From positions 1 through 64,000 of IMG/VR virus record IMGVR_UViG_3300008262_000018: 64,000 bases of DNA; one strand, written 5' to 3'. The position numbers and the translations under genes are program-made. Below, in pieces: positions 40,601-50,141 of the stretch. The DNA comes from a virus. Position 1 is the stretch's first letter. Each line of letters starts with the position of its first letter. The notes beneath the pieces are model-generated. The model saw nothing but the letters and a program-made list of their open reading frames with translations. It ran no database searches and was not told the origin of the DNA.

Positions 40601-42338
40601 AGATAATCCTGGTATTCAGTTTGACAAGGGTAATTTGTTTTATGTTAAGACAGGGTACTTTTATCTTTTTAATTCAGGAGTGAGAGACTTTTTTGTAGAA
40701 TCAGAAGTTAATGTGGCGCTTAGAGATTGGGAAGATGAGTTTGGGAAAAGACATTATGATCCTTACGAGTATACAGATCTTCAAACAATGTTTAGAAGTG
40801 ATCTAATAAAGAATGGTAATTTTTATAAATATGACTATTCATTAAGTGTTTCTAAACTTCCTGGAAGTTCTACAACATGGGGTAAACTATTTGATAGATT
40901 TTACGATCCTCAAGATGCTTCATCATGTTTTACTTATACACCTAATAGAATCATATATTCATCAGCGTCTGATATAGATGCACCCACTGTAACAAGAAGT
41001 GTTCAAGATAACTGGAGAATATTTTTACCAAATAACACAAAGGATTTTGAAACTAATGTTATTTCTATAAAACCTATTAATAAAACAGGTGCTTTGTTTT
41101 TAATGGAAAAGCAAAGTCCATTTTCATTTTCAGGTCAAGAGCAGTTTAAAACAGATCAGGTTAATACAATAATAACTATTGGTACAGGAGATCTATTTAA
41201 AAGTTCTCTTCAAAATATTATAAGATCTGAAGATTATTTTCAATATGGTTCTTGTCAAAATAGATATTCTGTTCTAAACACGTTACACGGTGTATTTTGG
41301 GTGAGTCAAGAGCAAGGTAAAATATTTTTGTTTAGTAGTGGAATAAAAGAAATTACAAGAGATACAGGTTTAAAGATGTGGTTTTCTAGAAACCTCCCCT
41401 CTAATCTTTTAAAACAATTTCCAAATTATATACATAAAGATAACCCTGTAAAAGGTGTAGGTGTATTAACGTCATATGATAATACGTATGAAATCTTTTA
41501 TGTAACTAAAAAAGATTATAAACTAATAGATCCTAATCGAGGTATTTATTTTTATGATGAGGTTCAAGATGAGTTTTATTTTAATGGTAGTAAAATACTA
41601 TTAACAGATACAACACATTTTGTAAAAGCTGATTGGACTATTAGTTATGATCCAAAAAGTCAACATTGGATAAGTTTTCACGATTGGCATCCAACATTTA
41701 ATGTATCAAGTAAGAACCACTTTTTAACTGTTAATAATAACTCTGTTTGGAAACATAATGTAAGATGTGATAGTTATGGTAATTTTTATGGCGTTAACTA
41801 TCCTTTTGAAATAGAGTTTGTGTCATCAACTGGTCAAACAGTTAATTCCATGAGGAATATAGAATATGTGTTAGAAGCATATAGATATCATAACGACTGC
41901 TATGATAAGTTTCATGTTCTTGATGAAAACTTTGATCAAGCAATTATTTATAATTCAGAACAAATATCAGGTGTTTTAAATTTATTTTTAAAAGATAAAA
42001 CAAATCCTTTAGATGTAATAAAGCAACCTGTAATAAATGCTAATTCAATTGACATATTATTTTCAAAAGAAGAAAATAAATATAGATTTAATCAGTTTTG
42101 GGATATAACAAAAGATAGAGGTGAATTTAATAACGTTAATATTCCAATGTTTGTTACAAATGCAAATGGATATGAATATAATATTAATCCAGCATATGTA
42201 AACTATAATAAACCTGTGCTACAACGTAAAAAGTTCAGACATCATGTTAATAGAGTTTTCTTAAGAAGAAATGTGAGTGGTAGTAATAATATGTTATTTA
42301 AGTTATCTAACCAAAAACTACTAAACAGTCCACGATGA
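37659..42338 (+). CDS. Muzzle-like tail protein
   Basis: One thousand five hundred and fifty-nine residues. The N-terminal FQKGMVKDYNETFVGEGLYT, HARNAINNTHHGQIGVLGNE and WAIFTTNDVDSEIGLFDDSQ are distinctive. Repeated beta blades with aromatic Trp/Tyr and Asp turns continue throughout, suggesting a beta-propeller-like body. In crAss-like phages a protein of similar size, the muzzle, closes the tail after the ring proteins and is followed by cargo genes, as here. Function inferred: stopper and host-side gate of the tail. Its TGA overlaps the next ATG (ATGA). Confidence 0.72.
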   Translation: MAEETNQSQNAGTSKTNTFQKGMVKDYNETFVGEGLYTHARNAINNTHHGQIGVLGNEPSNLSCYNFPYTVIGAVHMYDDTWAIFTTNDVDSEIGLFDDSQCSYETIVNNKCLNFKKSNLITGAYKERYDCERVIYWDDGLNPTRFLNIDDIPWNENCVVQNDCRICTPIIGDLDCDQLRIAPFVTTPCIQVEKGKIAGTLPNGSYQVCIAYTINQVRITDYIGLSEVQPLFNHLGNSSSLEVKINTIDKDNFDEFELVVYATINLGTYAKRIGYYSTSQGTIYIDRWDPEFVTVPIELIPMRTEPVERTDAMFQLNNYLVRTGPRSKYKFNYQPQANNIISKWVAVQYPEDYYRKGGNNAGYMRDEQYAFFIRFIYNTGDRSESFHIPGRATFVGDRTIVTGDDIYETIPVEKWKAYNTGTVIPSAPIPQLPDGGIPLAQGYMGYWEAESEFYPDDKPDIWGNLCGKKIRHHKMPDETVDPILSTFRPGGKSIVLLGVRFENITPPLDENGNPITSIVAYEILRGSREGNKTILAKGIINNMFEYPIPGNNLVKGLFQNYPYNDLRADSYLTTKRQTSNTGDPFPASTVNNTTAPKLNTVKRDIFSFHGPDVVFSNPFLSANELKLYSEFNGKQLGIFAVPFRHPRFKVISNAPAIVADLIALADTISSAANIVATIVGTQGSTSSNTLSFSGTEGLPLIFQYGPLKRPPAPPSEDSVTSGGVNRALNYALWALELVGWATQTLALIKLELAMQSAKAEKLLDVLKYIIPNVQYARQYRSHGLYDNFKSLQTNNTRRSLVEANYIFPQIQQFTLDYQVNNINRSQYVCLQLDKVLADPLTQDTSKFLLSDVGCDDGSDHERPISSYYGALKIPIPNQYGQLWTIKQLPINSNCLTQIKPSFTSVTSPILFGGDVYITRFTEKNTMFFFDNWLVGEPDEALIDYTYYTNIPWPRHWINTEPQKLVSLTNTPAVYRSLDCNQDNPGIQFDKGNLFYVKTGYFYLFNSGVRDFFVESEVNVALRDWEDEFGKRHYDPYEYTDLQTMFRSDLIKNGNFYKYDYSLSVSKLPGSSTTWGKLFDRFYDPQDASSCFTYTPNRIIYSSASDIDAPTVTRSVQDNWRIFLPNNTKDFETNVISIKPINKTGALFLMEKQSPFSFSGQEQFKTDQVNTIITIGTGDLFKSSLQNIIRSEDYFQYGSCQNRYSVLNTLHGVFWVSQEQGKIFLFSSGIKEITRDTGLKMWFSRNLPSNLLKQFPNYIHKDNPVKGVGVLTSYDNTYEIFYVTKKDYKLIDPNRGIYFYDEVQDEFYFNGSKILLTDTTHFVKADWTISYDPKSQHWISFHDWHPTFNVSSKNHFLTVNNNSVWKHNVRCDSYGNFYGVNYPFEIEFVSSTGQTVNSMRNIEYVLEAYRYHNDCYDKFHVLDENFDQAIIYNSEQISGVLNLFLKDKTNPLDVIKQPVINANSIDILFSKEENKYRFNQFWDITKDRGEFNNVNIPMFVTNANGYEYNINPAYVNYNKPVLQRKKFRHHVNRVFLRRNVSGSNNMLFKLSNQKLLNSPR

Positions 42339-45300
42339 GTTATAATAAAAAAATGTTTAGAGAAATGGTGGAAGAATCTAAAAAGAAAAAAGTTCTTCCA
42401 AAACCTAAAGATAGGATAGTAGATCCTATGGGTCAATGGGCTCATCCAGGACAAGTGACACGTATTCCTTCTAATAGAATAACAATGCAGGGTGTTCCCT
42501 ATCCTGTATTAGGTGTAGGTAATAATGGTCAACAACAAATGATGTATCCAGGACAAGAATATAGTTTTCCTGGTTCACAATATGTAGATGAATATCCTTT
42601 GATGCAAGCTCAAAATGGAGCTATTATAGATCCTGGAGATGATGAATTAGCTTTTCAAAGGTTTTTTAAAACTCTTCCTTTTAATTTAAGAGTTGATAAT
42701 CCTAGTTATAATATTAGAGGATATTGGAATGCTTTAGGTAGACCAGAAAAATTTGACTACAGTCAACCAAAAGAGGATGATGGAATGTACCATGCATTTA
42801 GTAGAAATCCAAACACTGGTGAAATATTAAAAAGACCTCAACATCCAACATTTAAAATGGCTATTGAGGGAGATAGAGCTGCTGGATATTATCCAATAGT
42901 AACACCTGATGGGAAAATAAAAACAGTATCTGGAAGAGATTTTAAACCTGGTCAATCTATATATTTTAATGGAGGAGATATATCTATACCTAATTTAAAA
43001 AAAGAAGGTTGGTTAAACAAATATGATAATGGTGGACAACTTGAAAAATTTAAACCAGGTGGATTTTTTACAGTACCTACCACTACTAAATTTGATTGGA
43101 GTACTGTACAACGACTTCCAACTAAAGAAGAAAGAGACGAATATTATGCAGAGCAAGGAAGAAATAAACAAAATAAAACAGCAAGAGGACAAATAATTAA
43201 TAAAACTAAAACTACTACTCAAAATAATACTTCCACTACTGCTCAAAATAAAACAAATCAAAATAGTTCTGGAGTTTCTTCTGAAGCAAATCCTAATTAT
43301 AATTGGAATATGACTAGTATTGTTCCTGAATGGACGACAAATACACAATTTCCTACTAGTAATAAAATTCCTATAAATATTAACTATGAAGATATTGTTC
43401 GCAGAGGAGATTTAGAAACACAAACTGGTACAGGTAGACAAGTTCTTTTAAATAAAGCTATTGCTTCACAAAACATTGCTAATCAAAAATTTGAAAAAGG
43501 TGTAGCTGCATTAATGAGTTCTGGTATGTCAGAAGAAAGTGCAATTAGAACATATCAAGAGTATATTAGAAATCCAAAACTTCTTCCAGGAATAGGTTGG
43601 CAGATTGATGATATTGAAAATAGAAACTATAGGATAAGCATGCATCCTGATTATGATCCTAATAAATCTTTTGACCAACAAAAATATTTAGCTACAGATG
43701 GATCACTAAGAGCAAGACTATTAAGAGGTTCTAATATGTTAAATAGTAGTGGAGATCCTGTTTTAAATTTTTTAACTGGTGCTATAACAGCACCAGGAAG
43801 AGCTTTTGCAAATCTTACAACAAATGCTAACCAACGATATTTAAATTCAGATAATTCAATTTTAGAAAATGTTACAAATTTAGGTCTTGATCTTCTTGAT
43901 GTTACTGGAGCAGGTATATTTACTCCTAAAAATGCAGCAAAATTGGTTGGAAATAAAGGTTATACTACGGCTCTTAATCTTTATGGTGATAATATTCCAA
44001 GATTTTCAACAAGTGGTACAACAAATATAGGAAGTTCTTCAGCTCTAAATTTATCTAGAAATTTAGATAATACTGGAGTTGGAGCACGTACTCAAAATAC
44101 TGGAGTAGCTACTCAAAATATTTTTAATAACTCATCAGATGCGATAAATACTGGAGTAGTTTCTCCAAAAGTAAATTTAGCAACATCAGGTAATAAAACA
44201 AGAGCACAAATTCAAGCTGAGAATCTTAGACGTATGGCAGCAGAAGGGGAGGCAGCTAGAAATGCTGCGGTTAATCAAGCTAAAACAACATCACTTGTAT
44301 CTAGAGAAGATGTGGCAAGAAATGTTCTAAAAGATGATCCAATATTTGGTGGCACTGAAGGTGGATGGGGGCGTACTGGTAGTGGTAATAAATCTTTGTC
44401 TTATGATGATATGGTTGATCGTCTTCATGCTGAATATGCTCAAAATGACGTATTAGCATTAGGTAACTATCCTGTTTATTTTCATGGAACAACATCAGGA
44501 TCTCTACCTGGAATTGTAAAAAATCAAGGATTAATACCAACTGGAAAACTTATTAGCCAAGGAGATATTCCTTTAACAGGTGAATTAAGTTTTGGAAGCT
44601 TACCTGGAATAGGAATGAATAATGAAAATCTTTCTGCAGCTTTTATAGGAGACATTAATAGTTCTCTAAATTATGCAGGTGGAAAAAATTTTATTAACCC
44701 TATACAACGACTTGAAACATGGAATACAGTAGATAGACCAGAAGTGATTTCATGGATGCCTGAAAACCAAATTAAATTTTATGATGAATTACTTACAAAT
44801 CAGGCAAATAAATGGCAAACACTTTCTCAAGAAGAAAAACTATTAGCTGAAGAAAACTTTCCTATTTTGTTTGGTATAAGACCAAAAGGAGCAGATAGAT
44901 TTAGTACAATTAGAACATCTATAGACGGAGAAGTTGGTATAAAGGGAGGTGTAGGTTTTAATGAAATTCCTAGTGTATATGTTCCAAAAAGTAAAATAGA
45001 ATATGTTTCTCAATATTTTGGTAATCCAGATAGAATGAATATATTACCAATAGATGAGTTATTGTTAAAGCACAATCAAGGTACAATGCCTAGTTGGTGG
45101 AAGTGGAAAAAAGGTGGAACAATTGGACAATATAAAAAAGGTGGTTGGTTGAATAAATATGATGATAGTAGATTTACTACAGTGTCTACTACTACTTTTT
45201 CACCTGAACAAAAAAATAATCTTGTTACTAATTTAAACTATTGGAAAAATGTTAGCAATAACATGGGAAATCAAAATGCAGGTGAAAAACCTAACAATCC

Positions 45301-48300
45301 AAAAGGAAAAGACAGAGGTGTTTATTTAGGGGATGATAATAGATGGCATTGGAAAAATTGGTGGAATGGTAAAGAATACACATATTATAATCAACCTACA
45401 ATGCCAGGATCTAAAGGTCAAGGATGGGATGAAGATATTATTATAAAAGGACGTGCAAAACCAAAAGAAGAACCTAACATTGACGATTATTATATTCGTG
45501 ATGCTAATGGTAGCATTATAGGTTTTGATAATGAAGGATGGCAAAGAGATAAATATAATAGAGATGTTACTACAATAAATGCAAATGATCTAATTACACA
45601 ACGTTCTCCTATTGAATTAACACAATCTTTGAATCAATCAAAATATAATAGTCAAGTAACAGGATTAGATAATGAAGAAATAAGACAAGCAAAAGAACAA
45701 GAAAGATTAGCATATTTACAACAAAAAGAAGAGGAAGAACGTAATAAACAAGTAATAGATATTAGGAACGATTGGGTATGGATGAATGAAGAAGAAAGAA
45801 ATGCAGAAAGAAATGCTGCTAGTTTTAGAGGTGATAATACATCACTATCTCAAAATTTTCCAGTATATAATCCTATTACTAAAAAATATGAACAAGCTCC
45901 AAGAAGTGATGCCAAATTTTCTAAATTGTGGTCTAAAGATTATTTAAGAGAGAAACCACGCGATATGACCTGGGTAGATTGGGCTCTTCTAGCAGCTCCT
46001 GCTGCTGTTATTGGAGCTGCTACTGCTCCTGCTTGGGTACCTGCTGTAGGTACTGCTCTTACTGCACCATTTACAATAGGTTCTACAACAGTTCCATGGT
46101 TAACAGCAGGTAATGTTCTTAGTGCGTATGGTGCTACTAATAGTTTAATGAATTTAGGAAATCCATCATCTAACTTATATAGATCAATTGGAGAAGCTTA
46201 TAGAAATCCAAATGTTAATACTATAATAAATGCCACTGGAAATGCTCTTGAAACAGGATTAGGTTTTTATGGATTTCCTGCTAAAGCAGGTGCAATATCA
46301 TTAGTTGATGATCTTTCAAGAACAGGTAGATATTTAACAACTCCTTTAAGAAATACAAAAGCATCTAAAACTATTTCACAACTTTCACAAAAAAATTATG
46401 TAGATAAACAAGGACTACCAGTTGTAACTTTTGATGATATAGACGCTCTTATTGAAAAACAAATTAATTGGTTAGATAGTGATGAATATGCTATAAGAAG
46501 AATGGCATCTACTGGAGAATCTTTAAATGAAATTAGAAAAAGTACAGATAAATGGATAAATCAAATAAGAAAAAATAAAAAAGATGTTTTTCGAGTTAAT
46601 CCAAATCTTGAGTCTCAAGGAGAATATAATCTTATACCAGATTATCGTAATTTTATTACTACTTTAATGGGAAAAAGAAAACCTCGCATCATGTATCGTC
46701 CACAAGACAGATCTAATATGTTAAATATTCTTGATCATGAAGTTTTACATGCATTTTCTCCAGCTCTTAAAAATGATAAATTATATAAAAATTATCCAAC
46801 ATTAGATGTTCTACAACCTACTAAACGTACCTTTTTTGAAAAGTTATTTAACAAAAAGCCTTATACTAAAGAGGAACAACACTTGCTTTATCTAGCAGAT
46901 AAACCAGAACAACAAGTAAGAGGAGTTAGATTATATCAAAAAATTATTGATGATTTAGATATTCCAGAATATAGACCAATAACACAAAAAGAATTTGATG
47001 ATTGGATAGATAACTATTTTAATAAAAATGCAAATAAATATTGGGATGAAGGTCTTGGTGATGTAGTTGAGTTATTAGGTTCTGCTAAGCGTGAAGCAGA
47101 TATTAAAAAGACATTAGGTACTGATAAAGGAGTTTTATTTCGAAAATCTGTTTTAGACTTTCTTAATAAAGTATGGGCAATTCCTGCAGCTATTACTATT
47201 GGTTCTGAAACTTTAAAAGAAAAAAAACAAGGTGGAGAAATTAATTGGTTAACTAAGTATGATGATGGAGGATTTGCAACTACAGGTCTAAGTACATATC
47301 CTTCATATATTACAAATAATGTAAATGTTGCAGAAAGTACAAGACCTTCAAATTATAAAAAATTTGAAATAATAGAAAAACAAGAACAATCTGCTTTAAA
47401 TAATAATGTAAAATTTGTTAAAATTAAAACTAATAATGGAAGTTATATTAATTTAAGAACAGATAGTAAAGAATACAATGATTTAATAAAAAATAATGCT
47501 ATTGATCCTTATTCGTTTAATAAAGCAGATGGTTCGTTTAGTTTAAGACCACAAAAACAACAAAAACAAGAACCATCTGCTTTATTAGGCGAAGTAGGAT
47601 CAATAGCTAAAGAAAATCTTAAAAAAGTATATAATAAACTTGAAGAAACAGCAGAAGATTTGTGGAATTCTTATTCAAAAGCGATGAATCAAGCTCCATT
47701 AGATGCTAAAGGTATTAATCTTGGATCTGGATTTGGGGGCATAGAAAGTAAAGGAGTAGCAGCAAAAATAGCAGAGGCAACTAGAGGTTATGTTAGTGGG
47801 GTTATTCGTAAACTTGATCAAATGAAAGAAGAAGACAAAAAAGCAAAAGTAGTAGAAAAGAAAACACCTATGGTAAAAAATTCTCAAAGAAATATATTAC
47901 CACAAGGTTATACAGAGCTAGCTACTGTACCAGATGTTTATTCTTCAAATCCTACAGATAGTTTAGTTTCTTTTATTAATGTTTTTGATAATGATGAAGG
48001 AATTGATTATATTGTAGGTAATAAAATAAAAGAAATTACAGATGGAAAAAATGTACTATCAAGATATGGTAATACACGAGCAGTAGCTCATTTTTTAAGA
48101 GATGCTGATATACTACCTAATCAACAATTTGCACCAATGGAATGGCCTACTATAAAAGGGTATACATTCCGTAGCACATCCCCAGGTAAAGCTATTTCAG
48201 CTACAGGTTTTGATGATCCCGAAAGATATAGAATGCTTTATCAAAAAACTGGTGATGGAAATAGATATCGTATAAAGTATGTTAAAAATAAAGATTTAAC

Positions 48301-48811
48301 AGAGGAACAAATAAAAAATTATGAAACAGATTTTACTGTAAGTGGTTATCATAATTTTTCTGATATTGATTGGGACGGTAAAGGTAAAAGTACAGGATAT
48401 TTATCAAAAAGCAATTGGGTTCCATTAAAAGGAAATAAAGGACATACATACATTCCTTATAAAGATAAAGGATCGTTTTCAAGATTTTCAGGAGGATCGA
48501 TAACATATTTATTTAAAGATCCTATAACAAATAAAAATGTTGGTGTAGATGTTACTGGTTCTGTTAACACCATGAAAAAAATTGGAGAAGATATTATAAA
48601 AATGTATGGTATAAAACCTGAAGATCTTAAAATAATATATCATGATATGGGATCATATTCTGCTAAACCAAAATCAAAAAAAGGTATATTAGATTACAAA
48701 CAATGGATTGACTATAATAGATATAATATGGGTTTTTCTGGAGCTCCTCTTATGGTACCTGAGAAAAAAATAGGTGGAGAAACAAAAAATTGGCTAAATA
48801 AATACAAATAA
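42335..48811 (+). CDS. Giant multidomain internal (cargo-like) protein
   Basis: Two thousand one hundred and fifty-eight residues. Tags GWLNKYDNGG (about 224), GGWLNKYDDSRFTTVSTTTF (about 930) and NWLTKYDDGGFATTGLSTYP (about 1635), with C-terminal NWLNKYK, divide it into three segments. Segment 1 has an ADP-ribosyltransferase-like PVYFHGTTSGSLPGIVKNQG near 710. Segment 2 has an alanine/proline-rich hydrophobic stretch at about 1215-1265 and a zinc-protease-like LDHEVLHAF with H1468 and H1472. Segment 3 has a further domain near 1930-2150. It looks like fused cargo modules delivered with the DNA. Domain calls are tentative. Confidence 0.7.
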   Translation: MSYNKKMFREMVEESKKKKVLPKPKDRIVDPMGQWAHPGQVTRIPSNRITMQGVPYPVLGVGNNGQQQMMYPGQEYSFPGSQYVDEYPLMQAQNGAIIDPGDDELAFQRFFKTLPFNLRVDNPSYNIRGYWNALGRPEKFDYSQPKEDDGMYHAFSRNPNTGEILKRPQHPTFKMAIEGDRAAGYYPIVTPDGKIKTVSGRDFKPGQSIYFNGGDISIPNLKKEGWLNKYDNGGQLEKFKPGGFFTVPTTTKFDWSTVQRLPTKEERDEYYAEQGRNKQNKTARGQIINKTKTTTQNNTSTTAQNKTNQNSSGVSSEANPNYNWNMTSIVPEWTTNTQFPTSNKIPININYEDIVRRGDLETQTGTGRQVLLNKAIASQNIANQKFEKGVAALMSSGMSEESAIRTYQEYIRNPKLLPGIGWQIDDIENRNYRISMHPDYDPNKSFDQQKYLATDGSLRARLLRGSNMLNSSGDPVLNFLTGAITAPGRAFANLTTNANQRYLNSDNSILENVTNLGLDLLDVTGAGIFTPKNAAKLVGNKGYTTALNLYGDNIPRFSTSGTTNIGSSSALNLSRNLDNTGVGARTQNTGVATQNIFNNSSDAINTGVVSPKVNLATSGNKTRAQIQAENLRRMAAEGEAARNAAVNQAKTTSLVSREDVARNVLKDDPIFGGTEGGWGRTGSGNKSLSYDDMVDRLHAEYAQNDVLALGNYPVYFHGTTSGSLPGIVKNQGLIPTGKLISQGDIPLTGELSFGSLPGIGMNNENLSAAFIGDINSSLNYAGGKNFINPIQRLETWNTVDRPEVISWMPENQIKFYDELLTNQANKWQTLSQEEKLLAEENFPILFGIRPKGADRFSTIRTSIDGEVGIKGGVGFNEIPSVYVPKSKIEYVSQYFGNPDRMNILPIDELLLKHNQGTMPSWWKWKKGGTIGQYKKGGWLNKYDDSRFTTVSTTTFSPEQKNNLVTNLNYWKNVSNNMGNQNAGEKPNNPKGKDRGVYLGDDNRWHWKNWWNGKEYTYYNQPTMPGSKGQGWDEDIIIKGRAKPKEEPNIDDYYIRDANGSIIGFDNEGWQRDKYNRDVTTINANDLITQRSPIELTQSLNQSKYNSQVTGLDNEEIRQAKEQERLAYLQQKEEEERNKQVIDIRNDWVWMNEEERNAERNAASFRGDNTSLSQNFPVYNPITKKYEQAPRSDAKFSKLWSKDYLREKPRDMTWVDWALLAAPAAVIGAATAPAWVPAVGTALTAPFTIGSTTVPWLTAGNVLSAYGATNSLMNLGNPSSNLYRSIGEAYRNPNVNTIINATGNALETGLGFYGFPAKAGAISLVDDLSRTGRYLTTPLRNTKASKTISQLSQKNYVDKQGLPVVTFDDIDALIEKQINWLDSDEYAIRRMASTGESLNEIRKSTDKWINQIRKNKKDVFRVNPNLESQGEYNLIPDYRNFITTLMGKRKPRIMYRPQDRSNMLNILDHEVLHAFSPALKNDKLYKNYPTLDVLQPTKRTFFEKLFNKKPYTKEEQHLLYLADKPEQQVRGVRLYQKIIDDLDIPEYRPITQKEFDDWIDNYFNKNANKYWDEGLGDVVELLGSAKREADIKKTLGTDKGVLFRKSVLDFLNKVWAIPAAITIGSETLKEKKQGGEINWLTKYDDGGFATTGLSTYPSYITNNVNVAESTRPSNYKKFEIIEKQEQSALNNNVKFVKIKTNNGSYINLRTDSKEYNDLIKNNAIDPYSFNKADGSFSLRPQKQQKQEPSALLGEVGSIAKENLKKVYNKLEETAEDLWNSYSKAMNQAPLDAKGINLGSGFGGIESKGVAAKIAEATRGYVSGVIRKLDQMKEEDKKAKVVEKKTPMVKNSQRNILPQGYTELATVPDVYSSNPTDSLVSFINVFDNDEGIDYIVGNKIKEITDGKNVLSRYGNTRAVAHFLRDADILPNQQFAPMEWPTIKGYTFRSTSPGKAISATGFDDPERYRMLYQKTGDGNRYRIKYVKNKDLTEEQIKNYETDFTVSGYHNFSDIDWDGKGKSTGYLSKSNWVPLKGNKGHTYIPYKDKGSFSRFSGGSITYLFKDPITNKNVGVDVTGSVNTMKKIGEDIIKMYGIKPEDLKIIYHDMGSYSAKPKSKKGILDYKQWIDYNRYNMGFSGAPLMVPEKKIGGETKNWLNKYK

Positions 48812-48812
48812 T

Positions 48813-50141
48813 ATGAAAAAAGAATTTTTAAAAATGGCTGGTGTAGAAAATGAAAAAGATTTCTACAAATTATTTCCAACAGAAGAAACATTCTTTGGTA
48901 TGTATCCTGAAGCTAGAAAACTAGTTCAAAAGAAATATGGAGGTTTAATTAAAGCTAAAGGAGGATTTGGTGTTACAGGTTTAACCACAGCACCATCATT
49001 AAATAGAACTACTGAAATAGATGACCCATCACGTACATCTTCTAATTTTGCTGCAACACCAATAGCTATAAATCCTAATATGGTAAATCCTAATATAGTA
49101 AATCCATTATTTAGAAGATTTTCAGGAAATCTTAAGTTTAATTGGGGTGATCCTAAAAATAGAAATGTTTTTTCCTACGGATTAACAAAAGAAAAAGAAA
49201 ATCCATATTATAGTCATAAAGCAGGCTTAAGTCTTAATAATTTATTTTCTCCAGGTAGAGGTAGTTTTAATTTAACTGGTGGTTATACACCAAAAACTGG
49301 TGAATATAATGCAGGATTTAATTTTGGATTACCAAGTAGAAGAACTATAGCAAAAGACGAACCTAAATCTAATTTCAATGCTGGATTTAATATCATGCGA
49401 AATGATAAAGGTAGAGTGACAAGAACAGCTGAAGTTGATTATAATACAAGATTGGGCAATAAAAAATCTTCTCCAACATTAAGTGTAGGTGTTGATTTAG
49501 GATATAGATATGGTGGTGGATTAATAAAAGCTGTTGGTGGATTTAATGTTACAGATTTAAGTACAAAACCATCAATGAATTGTAGCAAGGGTAGTTGTCA
49601 AATGAATACAGATGACTATAGCTGGATAAAACAGAATCAAAAAATAAAACCCCCACCTCTTATAAGTCCTTGGGAAGCTATAACTTGGAATAAAGGAGAA
49701 TTTGCTGAAGATCAGCATGCTAAAATAAAAAAAGAGTGGGAACAGAATAAAAATTTATATGCTAACAGATATCCTAATTTAACATATGATGAATTTTATG
49801 CAGCTAATGAATTAGAAAGATATAATAGATTAAATCAAGGTCAATATAATAATTACTTTGATGCACAAGGTAATCCTGTTGAAGGAATGGATGCGCGAGT
49901 TTATTCTGCTCAACCTTATATTCCTTGGGCTAGAGCTGCTTTTAATACACCAACTCCTTCTCGTGAAGCAATTTTAGATTATTTTCAAACTCATAAGTTA
50001 AACAAAGATGATATAAAAAACTTTGTTAATGATCGTTATACATTTCCAAAAGAACATATGGTAGCACCTCCTTATTTTAGAATGGGTGGTGGTTTAATGT
50101 TAGGTAAACAAGGAAGTAAAAAAAAAGGGTGGGTCAATTAA
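48813..50141 (+). CDS. Cargo-like protein with two tag repeats
   Basis: Four hundred and forty-two residues. The N-terminal module KMAGVENEKDFYKLFPTEET, FFGMYPEARKLVQKKYGG is a conserved-looking helical unit that I associate with crAss-like cargo proteins. Two tags follow: GLIKAKGGFGVTGLTTAPS near 47 and GGLIKAVGGFNVTDLSTKPS near 234. Between them is a repetitive beta barrel-like region (Asn-Ala-Gly-Phe-Asn repeats). The gene ends after a run of nine A bases; a -1 slip there would enter the next gene without a stop. Confidence 0.72.
   Translation: MKKEFLKMAGVENEKDFYKLFPTEETFFGMYPEARKLVQKKYGGLIKAKGGFGVTGLTTAPSLNRTTEIDDPSRTSSNFAATPIAINPNMVNPNIVNPLFRRFSGNLKFNWGDPKNRNVFSYGLTKEKENPYYSHKAGLSLNNLFSPGRGSFNLTGGYTPKTGEYNAGFNFGLPSRRTIAKDEPKSNFNAGFNIMRNDKGRVTRTAEVDYNTRLGNKKSSPTLSVGVDLGYRYGGGLIKAVGGFNVTDLSTKPSMNCSKGSCQMNTDDYSWIKQNQKIKPPPLISPWEAITWNKGEFAEDQHAKIKKEWEQNKNLYANRYPNLTYDEFYAANELERYNRLNQGQYNNYFDAQGNPVEGMDARVYSAQPYIPWARAAFNTPTPSREAILDYFQTHKLNKDDIKNFVNDRYTFPKEHMVAPPYFRMGGGLMLGKQGSKKKGWVN
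50118..50131 (+). promoter_or_regulatory. Candidate -1 frameshift site
   Basis: Nine consecutive A bases (50118..50126), read as three Lys codons, are followed by GGGTGGG and a zero-frame stop at 50139. The next gene is in the -1 frame and open through this site. The heptamer A-AAA-AAA is a classic slippery sequence. A homopolymer error in the assembly would look the same. Confidence 0.4.

Noticed and set aside
44301-44540. Minus-strand frames inside the giant proteins (also 43013..43348, 45326..45544, 55894..56127)
   Set aside because: They lie wholly inside well-supported plus-strand genes and show no initiation context or protein-like composition.
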